A stretch of DNA of 64,000 bases from Halocatena salina (GCF_023115355.1 NZ_CP096019.1:1426001-1490000), one strand, 5' to 3'. Numbered from the stretch's first letter, positions 1-9,202 are shown. The notes: generated from the letters alone by a model not told the origin. Made by a program: numbers and translations.

Positions 1-100
1 TCATCACCTGCTGATCCCAGTTGAGGATATGAACCGCGTGTTCGACGTTCGAGAAGCGTTTGACATGGTCGATGAACTCGTCGTAGGACTGGGCTGCCAT
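1..100 (-). CDS. M32-family (Taq) carboxypeptidase, N-terminal fragment
   Basis: The reverse strand reads from an ATG at 100 off the left edge of the window, giving 33 codons. The peptide starts MAAQSYDEFIDHVKRFS and reaches LNWDQQVM. That tryptophan-aspartate motif matches the N-terminal region of M32 metallocarboxypeptidases, which are cytoplasmic zinc enzymes of about 500 residues that trim C-terminal amino acids. The catalytic HEXXH motif would lie outside the window, so activity cannot be judged. The start lies 25 bases downstream of the stop of the M20 gene on the same strand, so the two are probably co-transcribed. The family call rests on a short stretch. Confidence 0.72.
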   Translation of the reverse strand, partial: MAAQSYDEFIDHVKRFSNVEHAVHILNWDQQVM

Positions 101-125
101 ACCGATGACAGGACATCCGGGGCTA

Positions 126-1193
126 TCAATCCCCACCCTCAATCTGCGAGAGGAGATCCCGATAGAGCCGATAGCAGCGTTCGAGTACCGGCAGGGAAAC
201 GCTTTCGTCGTCGGTGTGGGCCTCGCCGGGTTCGGCTGCGCCACAGACGACGCACGTCGTCCCGGCTTGGGCGAGCCACCCGGCGTCAGTCGCGTGGGGC
301 TTCGTTACCAGCGCCGGGGTACCCGTTTGAGCTTCGGTGGCGGCATCGAGCACGGCCTGAGCGAACGCGTCGTCGTCACACGCCATCGGCGGGAGATCCT
401 GCTCGACATCCCACTCGACGCCGTCGATCTCCGTCACGCGTCCGATATCGGCGCGCTCGCCGGGCACAGTCCGCTCGTCGACGGTGATCGTACAGGAGTC
501 GGGAACGACGTTCCACGCGCTGCCGCCCTCGATCTCCGCCACACAGAGGCGGCCACGCAGATCGTGCCCGAGCACTCCGCTCTCGGGCGGTGACAGCTCC
601 TGTAGCACATCGATGGCGTCTGCCGCCCGGTACACCGCGTTCGTCCCGCTCTCGGGTTCGCTCGCGTGGGCCGCCGCTCCGTGGGCGTGAATCGTGCTCG
701 CTCGACGCCCCTTGTGGGCGATTGCCACGTCGGTCACGCCGGTGGCGGAGTAGCCGGTCGATCCTTCGACGACGACGGCGTAGTCGGGAGCAAAGCCCGC
801 ATCGATGGCGCGTCGAGCACCCACTCCACCCCGTTCTTCCCCCCGGAAACTGGCGATGGTGCATGGACTGTCCGCGTCTCGGAACGCACACAACGCGGCC
901 GCAAGCGACCCTTTCATGTCAGCGCTGCCGCGACCGTACAACCGATCGCCGCGTTCGGAAACCACATACGCACCGTCGTCGGTCTGTTCGTCGGCGGGCG
1001 GGACCACGTCGTGGTGACCGACAAGTGCACACCGACCGCCACCGTCGCGCCGGGCGATCACACCGGCCTCGGTCCGTTCGACGACGGCATCCGTCTCCGA
1101 CTGGAGCCATTCCGTGATGGCACTCTCCGCCGCCGTCGGATCGTCGTGGCTCGGAATGGAAACGAGCTGTCGAGCCAACCCACGAACGGTCAT
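126..1193 (-). CDS. M20-family metallohydrolase (ArgE/DapE/ACY1-like deacylase)
   Basis: This 355-residue protein has the two-metal signature of the M20 amidohydrolases, which remove acyl groups from amino acids or act as peptidases. GHHDVVP at 59-65 supplies the first metal histidine and its partner aspartate. The bridging aspartate lies in GSADMKG (D92). The catalytic glutamate pair is GEE at 118-120, and a late histidine sits in EAHTDDE near 325. A dimerisation/lid domain occupies about 160-270. The length is typical of DapE or LysK/ArgE-like enzymes. An M32 carboxypeptidase gene follows 25 bases downstream. Substrate cannot be told from sequence; succinyl-diaminopimelate desuccinylase, acetylornithine deacetylase and a peptidase are all possible. 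Confidence 0.85.
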   Translation of the reverse strand: MTVRGLARQLVSIPSHDDPTAAESAITEWLQSETDAVVERTEAGVIARRDGGGRCALVGHHDVVPPADEQTDDGAYVVSERGDRLYGRGSADMKGSLAAALCAFRDADSPCTIASFRGEERGGVGARRAIDAGFAPDYAVVVEGSTGYSATGVTDVAIAHKGRRASTIHAHGAAAHASEPESGTNAVYRAADAIDVLQELSPPESGVLGHDLRGRLCVAEIEGGSAWNVVPDSCTITVDERTVPGERADIGRVTEIDGVEWDVEQDLPPMACDDDAFAQAVLDAATEAQTGTPALVTKPHATDAGWLAQAGTTCVVCGAAEPGEAHTDDESVSLPVLERCYRLYRDLLSQIEGGD

Positions 1194-1331
1194 CGAACAC
1201 TCACCCCAGACGTGCGTGCAGTCAACAGGAACGAACAGTTCATGTCGACACCAACAGTCGACAGCACAATAGTGTCTCCCTCGGCTTAGAAAGTATAGAA
1301 TATACGGCTCGTGAGAAAACGTGTGGACACC

Positions 1332-1338
1332 CTTATAG
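1332..1338 (+). promoter_or_regulatory. TATA box of the PIN-KH ATPase gene
   Basis: CTTATAG is centred about 27 bases before the ATG at 1362, as expected for a leaderless haloarchaeal transcript. It supports 1362 as the start over the in-frame ATG at 1311. Confidence 0.6.
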
Positions 1339-1361
1339 CGCCGCGGGGCCGTAGCGAAACT

Positions 1362-3224
1362 ATGAATGTCGTTCCGGACACGAGCGTGGTCATCGATGGC
1401 CGCCTGTCCGAGCGTGTTAGCCCGGAGTCCCCCGACGAAACCGAGGACGACGTCGACTTAACTGGCGTCCACATCTACGTTCCAGAGGCGGTCGTCGGTG
1501 AATTAGAATCGCAAGCAAACGCCGGTCGATCGGTCGGCTGGCGTGGTATCGAGGAACTACAGCGGCTCGTAGAACTGGAAAATGAGGGCTATCTCGAGAT
1601 CACCTACGTCGGCCGACGAGCGACGCCCGAAGAGATCGAACGTGCCGAGCAAGGAGAGATCGACGCGGTCATCCGTGACATGGCCACCGAACACGACGCG
1701 ACGCTGGTCACGAGTGATCTCGTCCAAAGCGAGGTGGCGAAAGCCAAAGACATCGATACGCTCTATCTCGAGCCGTACGAGACGACGATCGGAACGCTCG
1801 CCATCGAATCGTATTTCGATTCGGAGACGCTCAGCGTCCATCTGAAATCCGGCGTCCGACCGATGGCAAAGCGTGGCGACGTGACGGAAGTGTCCTACGG
1901 ACCGGTCGACGAGACGGAACTCGACGACGAGGCGCTGCGCGAGCACGCCAACGAGATCCGAAACGCCGCCCAAAGCTCCGAAGACGGTTTCATCGAGCTT
2001 TCGGAACCGGGAATGACCATCGTGCAGTTTCGAAACTACCGGATCGCGATGGCCCAACCACCCTTTTCCGATGGGCTGGAGATCACGGCGGTTCGTCCGC
2101 TCGTCAAAACGGAGATCGACGACTACAGCTACGACGAGGAGATGAAAGAGCGACTGCTCGACAGCCAGCGCGGCGTGTTGATCGCCGGCTCGCCCGGCGC
2201 GGGCAAATCGACCTTGGCCCAAGCAGTTGCCGAGTTCCTTTCCGGAAGCGATTACTCGGTGAAAACGATGGAAAAGCCACGGGATCTACAGGTCGGTCCC
2301 GAGATCACCCAGTACACCGAACTCGGGGGCCGAATGGATGCGACGGCGGATTCGCTGTTGATGGTCCGTCCCGACTACACCATCTACGACGAGGTCAGAA
2401 AGACCAGTGACTTCGAAACGTTCGCCGATATGCGGCTGGCGGGCGTCGGAATGGTCGGTGTCGTTCACGCGACCCGAGCGATCGATGCGCTCCAACGGCT
2501 CGTCGGTCGGGTCGAACTCGGATTGATTCCTCAAGTCGTCGATACGGTCGCGTACGTCGAGTCCGGCGACATAGCGACGATGTACGACGTCTCCACGCAG
2601 GTCAAAGTGCCCGAAGGGCTGATGGAAGAGGATCTCGCCCGTCCCGTTATTGTCGTCCGCGATCACGAAACCGGACGCCCCGTTTACGAGATGTACACGT
2701 TCAATCGACAGGTCGTCACGGTACCGATCGAGGAGGGCGAAAGCCGGGAATCAGGAGTCGGCCAGCTCGCCAAACAGGAGATCGAGCGCGAGATTCGGTC
2801 CGTTGCCCGGGGTCACGTCCAAGTCGAACTCCAAGGGGAAAACCGCGCCATCGTCTACGTCGAGGACGACGACATCTCTGCTGTCATCGGTAAAGGCGGA
2901 GGGCGCATCTCACAGATCGAAAACCGCCTCGGAATCGACATCGACGTGCGGTCGTTCGAGGAGCGACCCAGCCAAGACGCAGGGAGTGGTGGGACACAAC
3001 GGACCGGCGACATCGTCATCCCCGAGATCACCGCCCGCCACATCGTCATCCCGCTCGAAGAGTACGCCGGGGAGACAGTCGAAGTCAACGCCGACGGGGA
3101 ATATCTGTTCACTGCGACGGTGAGCCGTGGCGGTGAAGTGCAGGTCTCACGCGGCAGCGCCATCGCAGAAGAACTCGAACGCGCCATCGACGATCGGCGT
3201 GAGATCACCGTGTCGTCTTCATAA
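1362..3224 (+). CDS. PIN domain-ATPase-KH domain protein (PilT-like N-terminal PINc family)
   Basis: This protein has 620 residues in three parts. Residues 1-150 form a PIN-type nuclease domain starting MNVVPDTSVVIDGRLSE, with acidic residues D6 and D12. A secretion-type ATPase follows, with Walker A GSPGAGKST near 276-284 and an Asp-rich strand DYTIYDEV near 345. A KH RNA-binding domain with VIGKGGGRISQ lies near 508-518. This order is the conserved archaeal PINc-ATPase architecture, a cytoplasmic protein thought to act on RNA; its role is not established. The ATG at 1362 was chosen because a TATA box lies about 27 bases upstream and the PIN domain begins right there. No motif loss is visible. 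Confidence 0.9.
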   Translation: MNVVPDTSVVIDGRLSERVSPESPDETEDDVDLTGVHIYVPEAVVGELESQANAGRSVGWRGIEELQRLVELENEGYLEITYVGRRATPEEIERAEQGEIDAVIRDMATEHDATLVTSDLVQSEVAKAKDIDTLYLEPYETTIGTLAIESYFDSETLSVHLKSGVRPMAKRGDVTEVSYGPVDETELDDEALREHANEIRNAAQSSEDGFIELSEPGMTIVQFRNYRIAMAQPPFSDGLEITAVRPLVKTEIDDYSYDEEMKERLLDSQRGVLIAGSPGAGKSTLAQAVAEFLSGSDYSVKTMEKPRDLQVGPEITQYTELGGRMDATADSLLMVRPDYTIYDEVRKTSDFETFADMRLAGVGMVGVVHATRAIDALQRLVGRVELGLIPQVVDTVAYVESGDIATMYDVSTQVKVPEGLMEEDLARPVIVVRDHETGRPVYEMYTFNRQVVTVPIEEGESRESGVGQLAKQEIEREIRSVARGHVQVELQGENRAIVYVEDDDISAVIGKGGGRISQIENRLGIDIDVRSFEERPSQDAGSGGTQRTGDIVIPEITARHIVIPLEEYAGETVEVNADGEYLFTATVSRGGEVQVSRGSAIAEELERAIDDRREITVSSS

Positions 3225-3258
3225 CGACCTCGAAAACGAACGAGAGATTCTGCACGGT

Positions 3259-3696
3259 TCACATCGAGGATTCGTAGGAAGAGGGCGGTTGTCCGGCTTC
3301 TTCGATCACGCTGTCTTCGAGTTCGATCGGACAGTCCACGCGCAGCGCGATGGCGATACCGTCGCTTGGCCGGGCATCGAACGTTCGCGTTCGTCGTTCA
3401 CCATCACGGTACTGTTCGGTGTGTATTTTCGCGTAGAACGTCTGTCCAGCGAGATCGTCGATACAGATGTTGTCGATGGCGGCACCGAACTCCGTCACCA
3501 TCTCGACGAGAAGATCCTGGGTCAGCGGTCGGTCGAACGACTCACCGTTGAGAGCGAGCTGTATCGATCGCGCCTGATCCGGGCTGATGTAGATCGGAAC
3601 GATCTGCTCGTTTGCATCGAGTAACACCACGGGGACCTCCTGACCCTCGTCGGACATGCTCACACCGACCCCATGAACGGTGGCGGTCTGTACCAT
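3259..3696 (-). CDS. BFN (bifunctional nuclease, DUF151) domain protein
   Basis: This 145-residue protein consists almost entirely of a BFN domain. Landmarks are VPVVLLDANEQIVPIYI at the start of the fold, then a helix with ALNGESFDRPLTQDLL, and the family hallmark RPSDGIAIALRV near the end. Plant and bacterial BFN proteins have nuclease activity; the archaeal role is unknown. Two in-frame ATGs compete (3705 and 3696). I prefer 3696 because MVQTATVHGVGV fits the family N-terminus and a TATA-like TTTTCATA lies about 26 bases upstream. The gene is convergent with the PIN-KH ATPase gene and divergent from the GYD gene. Confidence 0.85.
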   Translation of the reverse strand: MVQTATVHGVGVSMSDEGQEVPVVLLDANEQIVPIYISPDQARSIQLALNGESFDRPLTQDLLVEMVTEFGAAIDNICIDDLAGQTFYAKIHTEQYRDGERRTRTFDARPSDGIAIALRVDCPIELEDSVIEEAGQPPSSYESSM

Positions 3697-3786
3697 ACCA
3701 TACATTCAGCAAGGAACTATGAAAAGCTAACCCGATATCCGCCCGGTAAGACGGTTTGGATGAGTGACCACCGATCGCCGGAACTG

Positions 3787-3797
3787 TTTTAATATTT
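3787..3797 (+). promoter_or_regulatory. TATA box of the GYD-domain gene
   Basis: TTTTAATATTT lies about 24 bases before the ATG at 3816 and is followed by a short AT-rich stretch. A near-leaderless transcript is implied. Confidence 0.6.
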
Positions 3798-3815
3798 GTT
3801 AACAATAATCACAGT

Positions 3816-4103
3816 ATGGGCGTGTACATGTCGTTGGTCACGGTGAACGAAGCCCGCATCCAGAACGTTCAGTCGCTGGCGACGGTCTGGGGTGACCTCC
3901 GTAACGAGATCAACGACCACGGTGGTCATCTGCTCGAATCGTACGCGATCCTCGGCGAGTACGATTTTCTGGTGTTGTTCGAGGCAGAAGATCGCAATCA
4001 CGCGTTTCGGATTTCGCTCATCATCGAGCGCCGGGGACTAGATATGCAGACGATGGAGATCGTCCCGACCGACGAGTTCGGGCAGCTCGTTGAGGACATT
4101 TAG
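3816..4103 (+). CDS. GYD domain protein
   Basis: This 95-residue protein has the alpha-beta layout of the GYD family (PF08734). That family takes its name from a conserved Gly-Tyr-Asp; here the motif is LGEYDFLVLFE at about 49-59. The family is widespread and its function is unknown. A strong TATA box places the start at 3816, although a second ATG lies four codons later. The TAG stop overlaps the TAA stop of the convergent P-type ATPase by two bases (4101-4102), so there is no room for a terminator between the two genes. Confidence 0.85.
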   Translation: MGVYMSLVTVNEARIQNVQSLATVWGDLRNEINDHGGHLLESYAILGEYDFLVLFEAEDRNHAFRISLIIERRGLDMQTMEIVPTDEFGQLVEDI

Positions 4104-6430
4104 GCGGTGAGCCGCGACAGCCGCATCGCGTTACCGGTGACGAGCAGCGTCATTCCGACGTCTCCGAGGAGAATGACGAGGTAGACGGGGATGAACAGCA
4201 CGGGGATGAGCACCGCGAGCACCGCTTTCACGGCGAGGCTCGCGTAAACGTTCTGTTTGATGACGCTACTGCCGCGGTCGGCGAGCGCCGCGAGATACGG
4301 CAGCCGTTCGATGTCGTCACCGAGCAACGCGATGTCGGCGGTTTCGATGGCGGTGTCGGAGCCGGCTGCCCCCATTGCGATACCTACATCGGCCGTCGCA
4401 AGCGCGGGCGCGTCGTTGATCCCATCGCCGATCATTGCGACACTGTCGGTAGCGCCGAGCGCTTCGACCGCGTCGACTTTCTCCTCGGGGAGCAGCCCCG
4501 CGCGGTAGTCGTCGACGCCGATCGTTTCGGCCACGGCGCGCGCGGTGCCCTCGTTGTCGCCGGTGAGCATGATGGTTCGGAGTCCGCGTTCGGAAAGCGT
4601 CTGGACGGTTTCGGCAGCACCGGGACGGACGGTGTCCGCGACAGCGAGGAGTCCCTCCAGTTCGCCATCACTGGTCTGTCCGTCTACCGTAGATTGCTCG
4701 GCTGTACCGACGAGAACGACTGTTTTTCCGTCCGATTGGAGATGTGCAACGATATCCTCGATGGCGACCCCTCCAGCCCGTTCGTCCTGAAGTTGCTCGG
4801 GGAGCGCGTCGGCATCGATGGCTCGAATGCGTTCGAGATCGAAGCCGAGATCCTCGAACAGCGTCGGTGCGCCCGCATAATGGGTATGGCCGCCGATATC
4901 GGCGCGGACACCCCGCCCCGTGAGCGTTTCGAACGCTGCGATTCCCTCACCATGATCGGTGCCGGCGGGTTCGGTCGCAGCGTGCGCCGTGATAGCGGTG
5001 GCGATCGGGTGTTCGCTGCGCCGTTCGACCCCTCGTGCACAGCGAAGCACGTCCGACTCCGTGTGTCCGTTGAAGGGCACCACGTCCGTCACCTCCAGTT
5101 CGCCTTCCGTGAGCGTCCCCGTCTTGTCGAACGCGACCACATCGACGTCACCCATCGCTTCGAGATGATCGCCACCTTTCACGAGCACACCGTTGTTCGC
5201 CGCGCTCGTCAACCCCGAGACGACCGTCACGGGCGTGCTGATCACGAATGCACACGGACAGGCGATCACCAGCAGTTCGATCCCCCGAACGAGCCATGGC
5301 ACCGTTGCGTGTCCGAACACCAGCGGGGGCACCGCACTGACCAGCAGCGCCGCGATAACCACGACTGGGGTGTAATAGCCCGCAAACCGTTCGATGAACT
5401 GCTCGTGGTCAGTTTGGCGCTCCTGTGCGCTCTCGACCAGATCGATGACGCGCGTGATCGTCGAGTCCTCGCTCGTCGCCGTCGTTTCGAATTCGAGATA
5501 GCCGTTGGTGTTCACCGTCCCCGCGTACACGGTGTCGCCGTCGGTTTTGTCGACGGGAACGCTTTCGCCCGTGACGGGCGATTGATCGACAGCGCTTTCT
5601 CCCGCCACGACCACACCGTCTAGTGGAATCTTCTCGCCCGGCTCGACGATCACCGTCTCGCCCACATCGACCGCTTCGACAGGAACCTCGGTCGGCTCGT
5701 CTGGACCGGCAGCTCGATCAGTACGATCGACGACTGCGGTTTCCGGCGACAGTTCGAGCAGCTCGGCCAACGAGTTGCGCGCTCGGTCGACGGAGTGGCG
5801 TTCGAGCAGCTCCGCGACGTTGAAGAGCACTGCCAACGACGCCGCCTCGATGTACAGCTCACGAGGTGTAAGCACCGTGATGAGCAGTGCACCGAGGATA
5901 GCAGTGCTCATCAGGAGATCCATATCCAACGACACCGTCCGAAGCGATCGGTAGCCGCCAGACAGGATGACCTCACCACCGACCGCGACCGACCCGAGAA
6001 ACAGCACGTCAGAGACGGAAAACGACTGTCCAGCAACGGCTACCAACGTCGTGTCGAACGCTGGAACGACGAACCCGATGAGCGCGATCGCAGCGAGCAC
6101 GGCACTGATGCCGGTTTTGATTGCTCGAGAGCTGCGCCAAACAGGCTCACTCCGAAGATCTTGGCTAGTATCGTTGACAGTGTACCCTGCGCGCTCGATC
6201 GCGCTAACGGCCGACTCCGGCGACGGTGATCCGTCGAAAGTAACAGAGACCTGCCCGGTTGTCGGACGGAGTTCGTACTCCGCTACCGACGGCACGTCGT
6301 CGAGTGCGGACCCGACCGTTTGGGCACACGATGGACAGTCCATGTCCGGCACGTGAAACTGCCCTACGCCATCCGCCTCGTTTTCCATCTCGCTGGAGGA
6401 GGCGCTGTCATCCATCGCTCCATCAGTCAT
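4100..6430 (-). CDS. zntA: P1B-type heavy-metal-translocating ATPase, Zn/Cd/Pb export type
   Basis: The 776-residue protein pumps divalent soft metals across the membrane using ATP. A heavy-metal-associated domain comes first, with C32 and C35 in CPSCAQT. Transmembrane pairs follow, then the actuator loop with TGESVPVDK, the metal-binding CPC motif in ACPCAFVIS near 390, the phosphorylation site DKTGTLTEG near 437, the SEHP motif of P1B ATPases, and the hinge GDGINDAPA. The last membrane helix reads LGDVGMTLLVTGNAMRL. A D-x-G here marks the Zn/Cd/Pb subgroup, whereas copper pumps carry M-x-x-S-S. The upstream 140 bases are AT-rich and hold its promoter. The gene symbol is by subgroup only. 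Confidence 0.9.
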   Translation of the reverse strand: MTDGAMDDSASSSEMENEADGVGQFHVPDMDCPSCAQTVGSALDDVPSVAEYELRPTTGQVSVTFDGSPSPESAVSAIERAGYTVNDTSQDLRSEPVWRSSRAIKTGISAVLAAIALIGFVVPAFDTTLVAVAGQSFSVSDVLFLGSVAVGGEVILSGGYRSLRTVSLDMDLLMSTAILGALLITVLTPRELYIEAASLAVLFNVAELLERHSVDRARNSLAELLELSPETAVVDRTDRAAGPDEPTEVPVEAVDVGETVIVEPGEKIPLDGVVVAGESAVDQSPVTGESVPVDKTDGDTVYAGTVNTNGYLEFETTATSEDSTITRVIDLVESAQERQTDHEQFIERFAGYYTPVVVIAALLVSAVPPLVFGHATVPWLVRGIELLVIACPCAFVISTPVTVVSGLTSAANNGVLVKGGDHLEAMGDVDVVAFDKTGTLTEGELEVTDVVPFNGHTESDVLRCARGVERRSEHPIATAITAHAATEPAGTDHGEGIAAFETLTGRGVRADIGGHTHYAGAPTLFEDLGFDLERIRAIDADALPEQLQDERAGGVAIEDIVAHLQSDGKTVVLVGTAEQSTVDGQTSDGELEGLLAVADTVRPGAAETVQTLSERGLRTIMLTGDNEGTARAVAETIGVDDYRAGLLPEEKVDAVEALGATDSVAMIGDGINDAPALATADVGIAMGAAGSDTAIETADIALLGDDIERLPYLAALADRGSSVIKQNVYASLAVKAVLAVLIPVLFIPVYLVILLGDVGMTLLVTGNAMRLSRLTA

Positions 6431-6573
6431 TATCTACTGAAAATCGACGTAGAGTTATTAATTCACCTGTTATGAACCCCGGTTTTAGAAATAATCCCTA
6501 TTAATGTGTAGGGCATAGATTAATAATATGCTGTGAGCGGGGTGTTTTTGTCCGTCCTCGTCAGATCAACAGT

Positions 6574-6822
6574 ATGGATGACAACGAGCGAGGGATCTCG
6601 GGGAAACGAGCGTTGCTCGCCATCGTTCCGTTTTTGGCGTTAGGGCTCATGTGCGTCGTCTTTCTGTTACAGTGGGGACTGAACCTACTGTGGGCGATCA
6701 TGATCCTCCCTCCCATCTTGTTCATGTCGGTGCTCGGGTGGCTCGCGTTCCGTGGCGGGTTCATGGAGGACCGGACAGGATCACATACGGTACAGAACGG
6801 CGACACCCCCGACGGGGAGTAA
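6574..6822 (+). CDS. Small two-helix membrane protein
   Basis: The 82-residue protein has a charged N-terminus (MDDNERGISGKR), two hydrophobic segments at about 13-32 and 36-55, and an acidic tail. I do not recognise a family. Loop lengths predict that both ends lie on the same side of the membrane. It is transcribed divergently from the metal ATPase, which may be coincidental. Confidence 0.6.
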   Translation: MDDNERGISGKRALLAIVPFLALGLMCVVFLLQWGLNLLWAIMILPPILFMSVLGWLAFRGGFMEDRTGSHTVQNGDTPDGE

Positions 6823-6885
6823 AAAGGTGAGTGACCTGTCCGCACCGCTCAGCGACCGCTTCCGCGACCGTCGACTCTGTTATTC

Positions 6886-7437
6886 TCAACCGTCAGCGTG
6901 GACGACTGGAGCTTTGTCCACAATACGAGCTACGTCGGGGTAACAGGCCCGTAGTCCATCGAGATCCCCACGCTGTCGATAGTGATAGTACCCCGCCAGC
7001 GTTGCGACCAACGCGGCAGGCGCACTCTTCGCCTCGGACTGTTCGGTTACCTCGGCAGGCTCTCGATCGTTTTCGGGTGTGAACACCGACTGGGCGACGG
7101 TCCCATCGCGCTGCTCGTGGTAGCGCACCCGACCACCGTTCTCGAACCAGCCAGCGACGACCAGCTCCTCTGCCGCGTTGTAGCGCGTGACGTTCGTAAT
7201 GCCGGGCAGATCGTCGTAGTCCATTTGTGACCGACCAAGCCCGGCCGTCGCTAGTATCTCCTCGATCTGCGTCGCATGGGGACAGCCCGTACTCCGACAG
7301 GGCCTGCACCAGACGCCTTGCCCTACATCCACGACGTAGTACAGCTCCGCTTTCGAGATCGTCGATCGATCATCGACCGTTGAGAGGTTTACCGACTCGC
7401 CCAGCCGATTCCAGAACTGAAACACCGGTAGCGTCAT
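6886..7437 (-). CDS. Hypothetical protein with CxxC-x4-C cluster
   Basis: The 183-residue soluble protein begins MTLPVFQFWNRLGESV. A CRPCRSTGCPH segment at about 49-59 could bind a metal. Its second half is acidic, with a Glu/Ala linker near 128-142 and a C-terminal helix containing YYHYRQRGDLDGLRACYP. I do not recognise the family. The start at 7437 is preferred because the in-frame extension upstream is basic, reads through a dispersed repeat, and lacks the acidic composition of local proteins. A GGGGGGAAG stretch just upstream may serve as a ribosome site. Confidence 0.6.
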   Translation of the reverse strand: MTLPVFQFWNRLGESVNLSTVDDRSTISKAELYYVVDVGQGVWCRPCRSTGCPHATQIEEILATAGLGRSQMDYDDLPGITNVTRYNAAEELVVAGWFENGGRVRYHEQRDGTVAQSVFTPENDREPAEVTEQSEAKSAPAALVATLAGYYHYRQRGDLDGLRACYPDVARIVDKAPVVHADG

Positions 7438-8050
7438 CTTCTTCCCCCCGCGAACGAAGTGAGCGGCCTTTTTTCGCCCACGTTTTTTGCGTGAGGGTGG
7501 CGCAGCCACCCGAGCGGAAAAAAGGTGGCTGGTCACGTTTCTGATACGATTCGACACCGTTACATGTCTCTGCTTCGTTCCCAGTCATGGGTTTCTCTGT
7601 CGTGAGAACCCTGCGTCGGGTGCCTTCCTCACCCGGCGCGTTCATATACGAACGCACACGCCCCGCGGCGCACGCAAGCGTTCTCATCTATCGTTCCCTG
7701 CTCTATCACACATAAAGGTACTGATGTAATGAATAATGTCGTGTCACACGGACAACTCGTTCGTCAGTAGGTGCTCTTAGGATGACACTGAGGCACCGAC
7801 AGTAGGTGTTACCAGTACGTCATTAACTCATATTATTTATCAGTCCGCCAGTTGAGCTTGTGCAACACCGAGGGGTCACTTCCACGAGCACATCGTTCAC
7901 GATCGCGGAGCGGTCGCGGAGGCGGAGCGGGGACGGTCGCGGAGGCGGGAGATGCAGGTGTAGTCACCGCGAGCTTCGCTCGCGGCCTTTTTTAGTCCAG
8001 GTTTTTTGCGTGAGCGGTGGCCGGAGGCCACCCGAACGCAAAAAAAGTGG
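7438..8050. other. Gene-free stretch with dispersed repeats
   Basis: I see no convincing gene in these 613 bases. They hold two copies of a hairpin-rich repeat at the two ends. A perfect 15-bp direct repeat (CGGTCGCGGAGGCGG) lies at 7911-7925 and 7934-7948. An AT-rich patch near 7820-7845 contains ATTATTTATC, which could be an orphan promoter. Confidence 0.5.
7449..7531 (+). repeat. Dispersed hairpin-rich repeat, copy 1
   Basis: This copy runs GCGGCCTTTTTT, then GTTTTTTGCGTGAG, an inverted GGTGGC-GCAGCCACC hairpin, and GGAAAAAAGGTGGCT. It shares its order and most bases with copy 2, in the same orientation 518 bases on. Two T-runs follow GC-rich segments, so it could terminate transcription on the plus strand. 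Confidence 0.7.
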
Positions 8051-8052
8051 CT
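7967..8052 (+). repeat. Dispersed hairpin-rich repeat, copy 2, abutting the gdh stop codon
   Basis: This copy begins with the hairpin CCGCGAGC-TTCGCTCGCGG, followed by CCTTTTTT, GTTTTTTGCGTGAGCGG, the hairpin GGTGGCCGGAGGCCACC and a run of seven A. Its last bases form the stop codon of glucose dehydrogenase on the other strand, so it sits exactly at that gene's 3' end and probably forms its terminator. Confidence 0.7.
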
Positions 8053-9106
8053 AGAACTCAACAGCCGTTTTGATGGTGTGATCGTCGTCGGAGAAGGCCC
8101 GTTCGAAGGTATCGACGCCGACCACGTCGGTCACGAGGTCGTCGAGGAGCCACTCCGGAAGCGAATCAAGCGTTTCGACGGCGCGCTCGAAGTGTGGCCG
8201 ACCGGAGTTGACGGTTCCGACGAGCGCCTTGTTGTGTAACACGAGTTCCTCGTGGAGGGTTCCACCGTCGATCTCGAACTGATGGGAACCGGGAACGCCA
8301 ACGAGCGCGCCCACACCGTTGGGTGCGAGGGCCTCGACGGTCTCGAAGGCGTGGGGCGCGTGGCCCGTTGCCTCAAACACCAGATCCATCGGCTCATACG
8401 CGGCTGAAACGCGGCTGAGGGGCGTGTCGCGGGAGTCGACGTACGTCGCGCCGAGCGACTCGATAATGTCGATCGTCGGGTCGGGCCGGTCCCGTCGACC
8501 GAGGCAGTACGTGCGATCGAACCCCCTCCGGTCTAACATAGCAAGCGTCAACAGTCCGAGCGAGCCGTTACCCAACACGAGCGCGCTCTCGGGAGTCCAC
8601 TCGAACGCAGCCCGCGAGGCGATCGCGTGTTCGAGGGCCTTCTCCGCGATGCTCACCGGCTCGATCAAAAACCCGTACTGCGCCACCGATTCCGGAACCG
8701 AGACGAGATACTCCGGCTGACTCGTGAAATACTCACACAGATACCCGTGTGCGCCGACGATACCCCGTTCGTGATACTGCCCTGCCGGTGCCATGTCCGG
8801 CTCGTCGCGCTGGAAATATTCGTTTTCGGTCCCCGGTGGGCGTCGAACCATCGGTACGACCACCTCACCCTCTGTGAACGCAGTCCCGTTCGCATCCTCG
8901 ATCACGCCAACCGCTTCGTGTCCCAACACGAGATAGTCATCGTCGTCGGGTGAGACACCGTGCTCACCGGCAATGACCTCGTGATCCGTTCCGTCGATCC
9001 CGACGCGTGACACGCGTACGAGCACCTCACCCGACGCCGGCGTCGGCCGCGGAACGTCGATCAACTCGGGATCATCCCCGTCGTCGTACACTGCAATGGC
9101 ATCCAT
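8051..9106 (-). CDS. gdh: Glucose 1-dehydrogenase (NAD(P)+), zinc-dependent MDR family
   Basis: The 351-residue enzyme oxidises glucose to gluconolactone, the first step of the semi-phosphorylative Entner-Doudoroff route. It closely follows the halobacterial glucose dehydrogenase pattern. The zinc-site residues are D38 in GIDGTDHEV and H63-E64 in LGHEAVG, with E149 in FLIEPVS. VRRPPG and DMAPAGQYHERGIVGAHGY form the substrate loops, and the nucleotide fold carries LGNGSLGLL near 176 and CLGRRDRPDP. The ATG at 9106 was chosen over a GTG at 9118 because it matches the family N-terminus (MDAIAV) and lies about 22 bases after a TAAGTATTTT box. Aldolase and dehydratase genes of the same pathway lie divergently next door. 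Confidence 0.95.
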   Translation of the reverse strand: MDAIAVYDDGDDPELIDVPRPTPASGEVLVRVSRVGIDGTDHEVIAGEHGVSPDDDDYLVLGHEAVGVIEDANGTAFTEGEVVVPMVRRPPGTENEYFQRDEPDMAPAGQYHERGIVGAHGYLCEYFTSQPEYLVSVPESVAQYGFLIEPVSIAEKALEHAIASRAAFEWTPESALVLGNGSLGLLTLAMLDRRGFDRTYCLGRRDRPDPTIDIIESLGATYVDSRDTPLSRVSAAYEPMDLVFEATGHAPHAFETVEALAPNGVGALVGVPGSHQFEIDGGTLHEELVLHNKALVGTVNSGRPHFERAVETLDSLPEWLLDDLVTDVVGVDTFERAFSDDDHTIKTAVEF

Positions 9107-9202
9107 CTGTCCGTCCACCTTGAAAATACTTATTCTATTTCGAGTTAAAGCTTTGTGTGAAGACGGGAGGGCTTACATGCCTTCCCAGAGAGGGAACACA
9201 CG

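Noticed and set aside
4694-5623. 309-codon plus-strand open frame in the metal ATPase
   Set aside because: It is antisense to the well-defined P-type ATPase motifs and rich in Arg and His.
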